Below are positions 1 through 5,069 of a stretch of DNA of 5,069 nucleotides, in pieces. The DNA is taken from contig CAMFPD010000169.1 in NCBI GenBank assembly GCA_945971355.1, positions 1 through 5,069 of the forward strand, written 5' to 3'. Position 1 is the first letter of the stretch; every line of letters starts with the position of its first letter. The notes under the pieces are model-generated. The model had not been told where the DNA came from. It saw only the letters and a program-made list of their open reading frames with translations, and ran no database searches. Made by a program: the position numbers and the translations under genes. The stretch comes from an uncultured Lachnobacterium sp. (GTDB lineage: Bacteria; Bacillota; Clostridia; Lachnospirales; Lachnospiraceae).

Positions 1-192
1 GTGTATTGTAAATTGTGCAGGGTGCCATATGGGAACAAGGGGAGCACAACGGAACGGCTCAAGCCGAGAGTATGCCCCTATCCGCATAACTCAAAAATTG
101 CAGGTGGCAATGCCGTACCGAAATAAGTGGGAAGTTTGAGTTAGTACTTATAAAAAGGGGAGAGACTTGATTGCTTAAGTCTCTCCCCTTTT
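1..192 (+). ncRNA. 3' portion of an unidentified structured RNA, truncated by the window edge
   Basis: No convincing protein is encoded here, but several perfect or near-perfect stems are visible. CGGC 55-58 pairs with GCCG 63-66 around a UCAA loop, and AGGGG 38-42 with CCCCT 75-79 enclosing it. AACTCAAA 88-95 pairs with TTTGAGTT 135-142, enclosing ATTGC 97-101 paired with GCAAT 107-111. Two further pairings, TGCCA 23-27 with TGGCA 105-109 and ATAAGT 123-128 with ACTTAT 146-151, would cross these helices and suggest pseudoknots or alternative folds. The element ends in an intrinsic terminator at 153-192. This fits a free-standing structured RNA or a terminator-controlled leader. I tried the signatures of RNase P RNA, tmRNA, SRP RNA, 6S RNA and the common riboswitches and none fit. 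The raiA-motif RNA of Clostridia is a guess I cannot verify. Strand follows from terminator polarity; the 5' end is outside the window. Confidence 0.45.
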
Positions 193-193
193 C
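153..193 (+). terminator. Strong intrinsic terminator closing the structured RNA
   Basis: A perfect 16-bp stem is formed by AAAAGGGGAGAGACTT (153-168) and its reverse complement (177-192), with an 8-nt loop. The lower part gives the A-tract/T-tract pair typical of a Rho-independent terminator, with TTTT at 189-192. It separates the RNA from motA, which has its own promoter-like sequence downstream. Because the stem is flanked by A and T runs it could also stop transcription from the other strand. Confidence 0.85.
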
Positions 194-201
194 ATAGAGT
201 G

Positions 202-231
202 AATCTACAAATCGTAGATTGCTTATATAAT
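202..231 (+). promoter_or_regulatory. Probable sigma-A promoter of motA with an overlapping inverted repeat
   Basis: A perfect -10 hexamer TATAAT lies at 226-231, with TCTACA at 204-209 (4 of 6 matches to TTGACA) as the -35 after a 16-bp spacer. The inverted repeat AATCTAC 202-208 / GTAGATT 214-220, with a 5-bp centre, covers the -35 and half the spacer, as a repressor operator might. No sigma-28 (TAAA / GCCGATAA) flagellar promoter was seen here. The predicted start near 238 gives a leader of about 60 nt before motA. Confidence 0.5.
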
Positions 232-298
232 CAAGCCTTGATACCATTTGCATAGGGACAGATAAGACCATGGAACTGGTGGAAAGGGTATAGGTGAT

Positions 299-1081
299 AT
301 GATGAAAAATATTAATAAAGCAGGAGTCAGTGGATTCGTATTTTGTTTTTTGGTAATTATGTTTGGGATTGCGTCAAACGGAGGTGCAGAGGCAATAATT
401 AAGCTACTGCATTTTCCATCTCTTCTGGTAACGGTTGGAGGAACTTTTTTTGCTGTGCTTGCCACCTCGGATTCCTTTGAGGATTTTGTCTTTGGTTTGA
501 AAGGTTTTGGAGTGGCTTATCAGAAATCAAAGTATTCTCAGGATGATGTGTCAGAAGCCATTATGAATTACTCTGATACAGCCAGAAGAGAAGGTCTTCT
601 GGCATTGGAGGAACTGTCACATCAGACAGACAATGACTTTTTGAGAAAAGGAATAGATTTGATTGTAGATGGAACAGACCCTGAATTAGTAAAAGATATT
701 ATGGAAACAGAGTTATTTCATATTGAAGACAGAGATAGAAATAGGGTAAAATTTTGGGAGGACTTAGGTGCGTATGCACCAGCCTGGGGAATGGTAGGAA
801 CGCTCCTTGGACTTATCAATATGATGGGATCAATGACTAATGACACATCAATGATTGGTAGTGGAATGTCTCTTGCTCTTATCACGACTTTGTACGGGTC
901 AATACTTGCCAACTGGATATGTATACCTATTGCAAGAAAGCTGGAGAAAAAGTCAAGGGAAGATGAAAAGATTATGGAGATCATTATTGAGGGAGTACTG
1001 TCAATTCAGGCTGGTGAAAATAACAGAATCATCAAGGAAAAACTCAAGGCTATTTTGCTGGAGGAGGATGTGGCTGCCTAA
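299..1081 (+). CDS. motA: Flagellar motor stator protein MotA (MotA/TolQ/ExbB family)
   Basis: MotA forms, with MotB, the ion-conducting stator complex that turns the flagellar rotor. The 260-residue length is usual for the family. Membrane segments fall near residues 9-27, 38-55, 157-177 and 190-210, with the large cytoplasmic loop (about 60-155) between the second and third. That loop holds the conserved stretch GIDLIVDGTDPELV (118-131). The TM3 hallmark GAYAPAWGMVGTLLGLI places Pro161, and TM4 has Pro210; their 49-residue spacing equals that of E. coli MotA Pro173 and Pro222. The tail IIEGVLSIQAGEN is also typical, although the usual Pro of 'NPR' is Asn (N242). The ATG at 299 has GGAAAGGG at 281-288 as ribosome binding site; the next ATG codon, immediately following, is an alternative. 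Neither sodium nor proton use can be decided without MotB. No motB follows, which is unusual. Confidence 0.93.
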   Translation: MMKNINKAGVSGFVFCFLVIMFGIASNGGAEAIIKLLHFPSLLVTVGGTFFAVLATSDSFEDFVFGLKGFGVAYQKSKYSQDDVSEAIMNYSDTARREGLLALEELSHQTDNDFLRKGIDLIVDGTDPELVKDIMETELFHIEDRDRNRVKFWEDLGAYAPAWGMVGTLLGLINMMGSMTNDTSMIGSGMSLALITTLYGSILANWICIPIARKLEKKSREDEKIMEIIIEGVLSIQAGENNRIIKEKLKAILLEEDVAA

Positions 1082-1160
1082 GTTACTGAACAATTCAGAT
1101 ATAATAGTGTCTTGTGAGATGCAAGCCTAGTTTTTGATATAAATTATATCTGGATTAAAT

Positions 1161-1169
1161 AAAGGGAGG
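1161..1169 (+). promoter_or_regulatory. Ribosome binding site of the acylphosphatase gene
   Basis: AAAGGGAGG lies 7 nt upstream of the ATG at 1177 and fixes that start. No convincing separate promoter or terminator was found between motA and this gene. A 15-bp palindrome, GATATAA-A-TTATATC at 1136-1150, is the only other symmetric element in the gap. Confidence 0.75.
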
Positions 1170-1176
1170 CTTAGGA

Positions 1177-1443
1177 ATGATACGCAAGGCATTTAGGTTT
1201 ACAGGTGCAGTACAAGGAGTGGGATTCAGATATCGTGCTCAGTATGCGGCAAATGGCTGCAGGGTTACAGGCTGGGTAAAAAATGAATGGGATGGTTCTG
1301 TGATTATGGAGGCACAGGGAACAGAGGAACAGATTAATGAGATGCTGAAACTTATTAATGAGGGCTCATACATAAGGATAGACAGGATGGAATACCATGA
1401 GATACCTCTGGATGAGAAAGAGCGTGGTTTCCATGTGAGGTGA
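1177..1443 (+). CDS. acyP: Acylphosphatase
   Basis: This small cytosolic enzyme hydrolyses the carboxyl-phosphate bond of acylphosphates such as acetyl phosphate or 1,3-bisphosphoglycerate. The 88-residue length matches the family. The phosphate-binding loop reads GAVQGVGFRYR (residues 10-20), with Arg18 as the catalytic phosphate-binding arginine. Asn36 in GWVKN is the residue that positions the attacking water. Their 18-residue spacing matches Arg23 and Asn41 of mammalian acylphosphatase. The C-terminus ends in the usual F-x-V-R (FHVR). The gene sits 95 bp after motA with a strong ribosome binding site and may be read through from it. Its link to motility or to the following phosphatase is not obvious, and acylphosphatase genes are commonly found in unrelated contexts. 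Confidence 0.95.
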   Translation: MIRKAFRFTGAVQGVGFRYRAQYAANGCRVTGWVKNEWDGSVIMEAQGTEEQINEMLKLINEGSYIRIDRMEYHEIPLDEKERGFHVR

Positions 1444-1540
1444 GGAGTACTGCAGGACGATGATTTAATTCTTGCTTACAAAGCTCTTTGCGATAATAAA
1501 ATAATTAAGAAAATATTATGATTTTTTAAGCAATGTTTCA

Positions 1541-1569
1541 TAGACAGTTTGTTTCTTGTAATATATTAT
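1541..1569 (+). promoter_or_regulatory. Candidate sigma-A promoter of the PAP2 / anchored-protein unit
   Basis: TAGACA at 1541-1546 (5 of 6 to TTGACA) and TATTAT at 1564-1569 (5 of 6 to TATAAT) are separated by exactly 17 bp in an AT-rich intergenic stretch. The predicted start near 1576 gives a leader of about 65 nt. No terminator was recognised between the acylphosphatase gene and this site, so read-through is also possible. Confidence 0.5.
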
Positions 1570-1628
1570 TAAATAAGAATAACATGACAATGGGGATGAG
1601 AATAAATTATGAAAACAGTATCCCTAAT

Positions 1629-1634
1629 AGGAGG
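1629..1634 (+). promoter_or_regulatory. Consensus ribosome binding site of the PAP2 gene
   Basis: A perfect AGGAGG lies 5 nt before the ATG at 1640 and decides that start. Confidence 0.8.
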
Positions 1635-1639
1635 AAAAA

Positions 1640-2323
1640 ATGAACAAGAAATTTATTGCTTCAGGAATATCAGGAGCGCTGTTTATATTGCTTATTGTTC
1701 TTGTGAAGGTATGTGATGTTGCGGCAATCGGACCGGCAGGCACAAGTATTGGTTTGTCATCAATAAATGGTGCTGTTGCTGAAATTTTTGAAATTAATAT
1801 GGTCTGGTACAAAATAACAGAGGTTTTTGGCATCTTTGCTATCCTTGTTGCACTTTGCTTTGCACTGTTTGGAGGACTTCAGATGATACTCAGAAAGAGC
1901 CTTTTTAAGGTGGATAAGGAACTGTTTTCTCTTGCTGGATTGTATGCGGTTCTGGTTGCATTCTATGCTCTGTTCGAAGTTGTTATAATCAACTACAGAC
2001 CGGTGATTATGCCAGATGAGACAGCACCTGAGGCGTCTTTTCCATCATCACATACAATGCTTATCTGTGTGATTATGGGAAGCACAATTATTCTTCTGGA
2101 TAAATACCTGAAGAGATATATAACAAGTGATATGGCAAGAACGGTCTTGAAGGTAGTCTGTGCTGTAGTGTTGGCGCTCACTGTGTTCGGTCGACTCGCA
2201 TCAGGAGTGCATTGGTTTACAGACATCTTAGGCGGTGTGCTTATTAGTATTACTTTACTTTCTGTTTTTGAAGGAGTGATAGATGAGATTCGTGCCAGAA
2301 GAAGACAGAAACATAAAAAATAA
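1640..2323 (+). CDS. PAP2-family integral membrane phosphatase
   Basis: Members of the PAP2 superfamily remove phosphate from lipid phosphates such as phosphatidic acid, phosphatidylglycerol phosphate or undecaprenyl pyrophosphate. The 227-residue protein has about six hydrophobic segments (near 10-27, 62-82, 96-117, 139-154, 168-183 and 197-214), as usual for the membrane branch. All three motifs are visible: motif 1 ends in NYRP (Arg120-Pro121), motif 2 is FPSSH (His138), and motif 3 is GRLASGVHWFTD (Arg185, His191, Asp195). His191 is the expected nucleophile and His138 the acid. The Lys of the classical K-x6-RP motif is replaced by Glu113, and the Ser of motif 3's SR by Gly184. The substrate cannot be told from sequence; cell-envelope lipid metabolism is the likely field. 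The next gene overlaps its 3' end, so the two are probably co-translated. Confidence 0.85.
   Translation: MNKKFIASGISGALFILLIVLVKVCDVAAIGPAGTSIGLSSINGAVAEIFEINMVWYKITEVFGIFAILVALCFALFGGLQMILRKSLFKVDKELFSLAGLYAVLVAFYALFEVVIINYRPVIMPDETAPEASFPSSHTMLICVIMGSTIILLDKYLKRYITSDMARTVLKVVCAVVLALTVFGRLASGVHWFTDILGGVLISITLLSVFEGVIDEIRARRRQKHKK
2271..2276 (+). promoter_or_regulatory. Ribosome binding site inside the PAP2 gene for the overlapping downstream gene
   Basis: AAGGAG at 2271-2276 stands 6 nt before the ATG at 2283, within the 3' end of the PAP2 coding region. It favours 2283 as start over the internal ATG at 2337, whose AGGA at 2330-2333 is only 3 nt away and so poorly spaced. Confidence 0.55.
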
Positions 2324-3488
2324 ATTATCAGGAAAAATGAAGAAAAATAAAAAAATCATCGTAATAGTTATTCTGACTGTTTTGCTTGTGTTGGCAGTGG
2401 TTGGAATGCTTATTGTCAAAAGCAATCCAAGAGTCAGGATTCTTAGCTCAATAATCAAATTTTCTGAGTCTACATTAAATAATAAGGAATACTTGTTATA
2501 TGATGTTGATATTATGGAGTTGTTTAGTGATTATGCCAACTCAGATACAAGGATTACCGGAGTGATGGGGCTGCCGGAGATTAAGGGACTTGATGCTTCT
2601 ATTTCCATAGATATGGAGGCAACCAGGTCTTTTGATCAGAAGAAGTTTGCCAGTGAATCGAGTCTTAATCTGTTATGGATAGAAGCTGGGGAATTGAATA
2701 TGTATGCCCAGGATAATACATGGTATCTTACAGCACCGCTTTTGGGAAGTGACATAGGCTATGCTTTTCCAACAGATTTGGATTGGTTTCCTAAGATGCC
2801 GGAGCTTACCTCAGACATTGATAGAGAGTGGTTTAGGGATAATTACTCCAATATAGTTGAACTTATTACGGAGATTGAAGTAGAGGAAATCGACAATGAT
2901 GGATTTCTGGTGACAATACATAAGGGAGACGGACATTTCATATGGGAGCTTCTAGGAATGGAGGATCCTGACTATGATGTTAAGATTTCTATGTATCTGA
3001 CAAAGGATAATAATTTAAGCAGAATGGAACTTGATTTGTCAGATGTTTTGGAAGGTGCTTTTCTGGTTTTGGATGGTGAAAATGCATCAAAGTGTATATT
3101 TACATATGAACTGCCAGAAAATGAAAGTATGGAGATGGTGCTTGAGAGAAATCCTGATGCCACAAACTGGATGGACATGACAATCACATACTTTGGTAAT
3201 AATGACAAAAATTATATAATGACAGGTGGACTTAACTGGGAAGAGATAAAGAATGGATTTAAAATGAATGTGAAGGGTTTCAAATTAGAGTGCGATGACG
3301 AGCTTCTTGCCAGAGGATATTTTCTCGGAAAAGTTGTTAAGGAAGAAGCCTCTTCAGATGTGTTTGACGGACAGTCCGACTATCTCAATAGTCTTGAAGT
3401 GATTCAGTGGAAGACAGTGAGAGATGATACCGAAGGCTTTATAGATGATGTATTAGATGAGATATCTTTGCCGGGATTAAGAAAATAG
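2283..3488 (+). CDS. Unrecognised single-pass membrane-anchored protein
   Basis: I do not recognise this 401-residue protein. A short charged N-terminus ending in KMKKNKK (18-24) precedes one hydrophobic segment at about 25-45, so the remaining 355 or so residues should lie outside the membrane. There is no lipobox cysteine, so it is an uncleaved anchor or signal-peptide protein rather than a lipoprotein. The exported part is acidic. Alternating polar and apolar stretches (about 115-160 and 235-300) suggest a beta-rich domain. A likeness to LolA/LppX-type lipid-carrier folds is only an impression. The start at 2283 overlaps the PAP2 gene by 41 bp and has a well-spaced ribosome binding site; a start at 2337 would give 383 residues beginning MKKNKK, also a plausible N-terminus. 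A strong terminator follows. The overlap suggests translational coupling and a shared role with the phosphatase at the envelope. Confidence 0.8.
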   Translation: MRFVPEEDRNIKNKLSGKMKKNKKIIVIVILTVLLVLAVVGMLIVKSNPRVRILSSIIKFSESTLNNKEYLLYDVDIMELFSDYANSDTRITGVMGLPEIKGLDASISIDMEATRSFDQKKFASESSLNLLWIEAGELNMYAQDNTWYLTAPLLGSDIGYAFPTDLDWFPKMPELTSDIDREWFRDNYSNIVELITEIEVEEIDNDGFLVTIHKGDGHFIWELLGMEDPDYDVKISMYLTKDNNLSRMELDLSDVLEGAFLVLDGENASKCIFTYELPENESMEMVLERNPDATNWMDMTITYFGNNDKNYIMTGGLNWEEIKNGFKMNVKGFKLECDDELLARGYFLGKVVKEEASSDVFDGQSDYLNSLEVIQWKTVRDDTEGFIDDVLDEISLPGLRK

Positions 3489-3503
3489 TAAGATATTAGA
3501 TGA

Positions 3504-3560
3504 CCTCATATTGTTTTGAGAGATAAGTTTAGCAATCTCTTAAACAATATGAGGTTTTTT
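3504..3560 (+). terminator. Intrinsic terminator after the PAP2 / anchored-protein pair
   Basis: CCTCATATTGTTT (3504-3516) pairs perfectly with AAACAATATGAGG (3542-3554). After a small internal bulge, AGAGAT (3519-3524) pairs with ATCTCT (3535-3540) around a 10-nt loop. TTTTTT follows at 3555-3560. It begins 15 bp after the stop codon and isolates this unit from the oxidoreductase operon. Confidence 0.93.
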
Positions 3561-3571
3561 GTGTTGAAATA

Positions 3572-3592
3572 TATTCATCTTACAGATGAATA
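3572..3592 (+). repeat. 9-bp inverted repeat upstream of the oxidoreductase promoter
   Basis: TATTCATCT (3572-3580) and AGATGAATA (3584-3592) are perfect inverted arms around TAC. It sits 12 bp after the T-run of the terminator and 16 bp before the candidate -35 of the next unit. It has no T-run of its own, so an operator-like site is more likely than a second terminator, but no regulator can be named. Confidence 0.5.
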
Positions 3593-3608
3593 GTTCTCAT
3601 ATTTTCAC

Positions 3609-3636
3609 TTTACTTATTTAAATAATGAATTATAAT
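3609..3636 (+). promoter_or_regulatory. Probable sigma-A promoter of the oxidoreductase operon
   Basis: A perfect TATAAT lies at 3631-3636 with TTTACT at 3609-3614 (4 of 6 to TTGACA) and a 16-bp spacer. It follows a terminator and precedes the gamma-subunit gene. The predicted start near 3643 leaves a leader of about 59 nt containing an inverted repeat. Confidence 0.6.
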
Positions 3637-3652
3637 GAATGATGTTGAAAAA

Positions 3653-3691
3653 ATATCATTTATGACATGAAAATATTTAATGATATAGGAG
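3653..3691 (+). promoter_or_regulatory. Leader hairpin abutting the ribosome binding site of the gamma-subunit gene
   Basis: ATATCATT (3653-3660) is the exact reverse complement of AATGATAT (3679-3686), with an 18-nt loop. The 3' arm ends directly against the Shine-Dalgarno AGGAG (3687-3691), which is 10 nt before the ATG at 3702. The arms are AT-only apart from one G-C pair, so the helix is weak and may be fortuitous. Confidence 0.35.
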
Positions 3692-3701
3692 AAATGAAAA
3701 A

Positions 3702-4307
3702 ATGAGTAGTGGATTAGAAATCAGATGGCATGGTCGTGGAGGCCAGGGTGCAAAGACAGCAGCTCTTTTATTGGCTGATGTTGCCTTCAAGACAGGAGCT
3801 TATGTTCAGGGATTTCCAGAGTATGGCCCAGAACGAATGGGCGCACCAATTACAGCTTACAACAGAATAAGCAGGAATGAGATAAGGGTTCATTCAAATA
3901 TTTATACTCCGGATCTTGTAGTTGTAGTTGATGAGTCTCTTTTAGACTCTGTTGATGTGACAGTAGGACTTAAAAAGGAGGGTGCAATTATTGTAAATAC
4001 TCCTAAATCAGCAGAGGAGATCAGAGATGAGTTAAATGGTTATGAGGGAAATGTCTACACAGTGGATGCCAGAAGAATTTCTGTGGAAGCGCTTGGAAAG
4101 TATTTTCCAAATTCACCAATGCTTGCAGCTGCAGTTGCTGTTAGTGGAGTTATGGATCAGAAACAGTTTATTAATGAGATGAGAGCATCTTATCAGCATA
4201 AATTTGCCAAGAAGCCAGAGGTTATAGAGGGAAACATGAAGGCTTTGACAATGACCTTTGAAGCTCTTGAGGAGGATCTTCAGAGTCAGAGCAGACTTAC
4301 TGCATAA
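3702..4307 (+). CDS. porG: 2-oxoacid:ferredoxin oxidoreductase, gamma subunit (pyruvate / 2-ketoisovalerate type)
   Basis: This is the gamma subunit of the four-subunit enzyme that converts a 2-oxoacid plus CoA to acyl-CoA, CO2 and reduced ferredoxin. The 201-residue length is usual for stand-alone gamma subunits. The N-terminus carries the hallmark WHGRGGQGAKTAALLLAD (9-26), followed by GPERMGAPITAY, both diagnostic of the catalytic domain shared by gamma subunits and the matching domain of large PFOR. The gene leads a run in the order gamma, delta, alpha, which is the classical porGDAB order. It has its own upstream promoter-like site. Pyruvate, 2-ketoisovalerate and related branched-chain acids cannot be separated from this subunit alone, so the symbol follows the pyruvate paralogue; vorC is an alternative name. 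Confidence 0.9.
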   Translation: MSSGLEIRWHGRGGQGAKTAALLLADVAFKTGAYVQGFPEYGPERMGAPITAYNRISRNEIRVHSNIYTPDLVVVVDESLLDSVDVTVGLKKEGAIIVNTPKSAEEIRDELNGYEGNVYTVDARRISVEALGKYFPNSPMLAAAVAVSGVMDQKQFINEMRASYQHKFAKKPEVIEGNMKALTMTFEALEEDLQSQSRLTA

Positions 4308-4426
4308 TTTACCTGTAGAATGGGCAGATGAAAATGTCAGCAAAGCTAACGCGCATTCCCAAGCAAGAAAAGTTTAGTTATGATTTAATTTATATATGAA
4401 AAAGAAATGAGAGCGTTTATATAGTT

Positions 4427-4729
4427 ATGAGAACAGATGTACATAAAATAAATGAGCAGACACCTCATCAGGAACTTACAGAGGGACTTATGATGTTTGC
4501 CGCTGGAACTTCAAAGGAATTTCATACAGGAGAGTGGAGAACAAACACTCCTGTATTCAAGGCTGATTTGTGCAAACAGTGCCTGCTATGCGCACCAGTT
4601 TGTCCAGATAGCAGCATTCCGGTAAAGGACAGCAAGAGACTTGATTTTGATTATGATCATTGCAAGGGTTGTGGAATCTGCGCAAATGTTTGTCCATTTG
4701 GAGCAATTGAGATGAAGGAGGGCAAATAG
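4427..4729 (+). CDS. porD: 2-oxoacid:ferredoxin oxidoreductase, delta subunit (2x 4Fe-4S)
   Basis: This ferredoxin-like subunit carries electrons from the thiamine-diphosphate site towards external ferredoxin. Two full 4Fe-4S motifs are present: Cys49, 52, 55, 59 (CKQCLLCAPVCP) and Cys79, 82, 85, 89 (CKGCGICANVCP), so two clusters are expected. The N-terminal part with TGEWRTNTPVF (34-44) is typical of PorD/VorD rather than of free ferredoxins. The 100-residue length fits the family. The ATG at 4427 has no good Shine-Dalgarno sequence; an in-frame stop at 4397-4399 and no upstream start codon rule out a longer form. The ATG pair at residues 22-23 would remove a conserved part. It lies 119 bp after the gamma-subunit gene, an unusually loose spacing, and 2 bp before the alpha-subunit gene. 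Confidence 0.92.
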   Translation: MRTDVHKINEQTPHQELTEGLMMFAAGTSKEFHTGEWRTNTPVFKADLCKQCLLCAPVCPDSSIPVKDSKRLDFDYDHCKGCGICANVCPFGAIEMKEGK

Positions 4730-4731
4730 AG

Positions 4732-5069
4732 ATGGCAATAAAAGACAGATTATCAGGAAACGAGGCAGTTGCATACGCAATCAAGCAGATTAATCCAGAT
4801 GTTATGCCAGCTTTTCCGATTACACCTTCAACTGAGATTCCACAGATGGTTTCTACATATATCGCAAATGGAGAGATGGATACAGAGTTTATTCCTGTTG
4901 AGAGTGAGCATTCATCAATGTCTGCAACAATTGGAGCGGAGGCGGCAGGAGCGAGAAGTCTCACAGCTACATCATCGGCAGGACTTGCACTTATGTGGGA
5001 GGAACTTCTTCTTGCAGCAAGTAACCGTATGCCATGTGCTCTTGCCCTTGTAAACAGAACTTTGTCTGG
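4732..5069 (+). CDS. porA: 2-oxoacid:ferredoxin oxidoreductase, alpha subunit, 5' part only
   Basis: The reading frame opens with ATG at 4732, preceded by AAGGAGGG at 4715-4722, and runs without a stop to the right edge, giving 112 residues of a protein usually near 350-400. The start MAIKDRLSGNEAVAYAI is followed by FPITPSTEIP (28-37), the thiamine-site PITPS motif. Then come FIPVESEHSSM (53-63) and TATSSAGLALMWE (78-90), and finally NRTLSG at the edge. By alignment with large PFOR, Thr31, Glu59 and Arg109 would be the pyruvate- and thiamine-contacting residues; this mapping is inferred. It is 2 bp after the delta subunit and surely co-translated with it. The thiamine-diphosphate-binding beta subunit should lie immediately downstream. 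The pyruvate versus 2-ketoisovalerate choice (porA versus vorB) cannot be settled from this fragment. Confidence 0.9.
   Translation, partial: MAIKDRLSGNEAVAYAIKQINPDVMPAFPITPSTEIPQMVSTYIANGEMDTEFIPVESEHSSMSATIGAEAAGARSLTATSSAGLALMWEELLLAASNRMPCALALVNRTLS

Noticed and set aside
88..147. Similarity of TTTGAGTTAGTA to part of a c-di-GMP-II riboswitch
   Set aside because: Only this short string agrees; the conserved remaining core of that riboswitch is absent, so it is probably chance.
59..271. 70-codon minus-strand open frame at the left edge
   Set aside because: It runs across the structured RNA, its terminator and the motA promoter, and its protein has no recognisable features.
1100..1105. 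TATAAT between motA and the acylphosphatase gene
   Set aside because: No acceptable -35 occurs 15-18 bp upstream and there is no TGn extension, so a promoter is not supported.
855..1130. 91-codon + strand open frame overlapping the end of motA, possible motB remnant
   Set aside because: It lies almost wholly inside motA in another frame. Its last 20 codons, from the ATG at 1068 behind GAGGAGG, do not resemble MotB, and the GAGGAGG touches the ATG with no spacing.
3694..3705. Three-codon mini-frame (ATG AAA AAA TGA) overlapping the gamma-subunit start
   Set aside because: It is only 2 nt from the Shine-Dalgarno and arises easily in A-rich sequence; no evidence it is translated.
4557..4964. 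135-codon minus-strand open frame
   Set aside because: It is antisense to the delta and alpha subunit genes, whose conserved motifs on the + strand are unmistakable.

Overview
The window is a low-GC, densely coded stretch that looks like a chromosome of an anaerobic Firmicute. A flagellated gut or rumen Clostridia member, probably Lachnospiraceae, fits best. This is inferred from the AT-rich intergenic DNA, strong AGGAGG-type ribosome binding sites, a Clostridia-like MotA and a multi-subunit 2-oxoacid:ferredoxin oxidoreductase. No marker gene fixes the genus. Every gene I can support is on the + strand.

Layout. Bases 1-192 hold the 3' part of a folded non-coding RNA, cut by the left edge and closed by a very strong intrinsic terminator. 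It is followed by motA (299-1081), which has a TATAAT promoter and a palindrome over its -35. No motB follows. An acylphosphatase gene (1177-1443) comes next, then a PAP2-family membrane phosphatase (1640-2323). An unrecognised single-pass membrane-anchored protein (2283-3488) overlaps the end of the PAP2 gene, and a long hairpin terminator (3504-3560) closes that pair.

A second transcription unit starts near 3609-3636 and carries the gamma (3702-4307), delta (4427-4729) and alpha (4732 to the right edge) subunits of a four-subunit pyruvate or 2-ketoisovalerate:ferredoxin oxidoreductase. The beta subunit is presumably just beyond the window. This complex oxidatively decarboxylates a 2-oxoacid to an acyl-CoA, passing electrons through the delta-subunit 4Fe-4S clusters to ferredoxin.

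I do not see a clear new multi-gene system. The points most worth a second look are the unidentified structured RNA, the motA gene without motB, the PAP2/anchored-protein pair, and the odd leader and gap in the oxidoreductase operon. No tRNA, rRNA, CRISPR array, insertion sequence or attachment site was seen.
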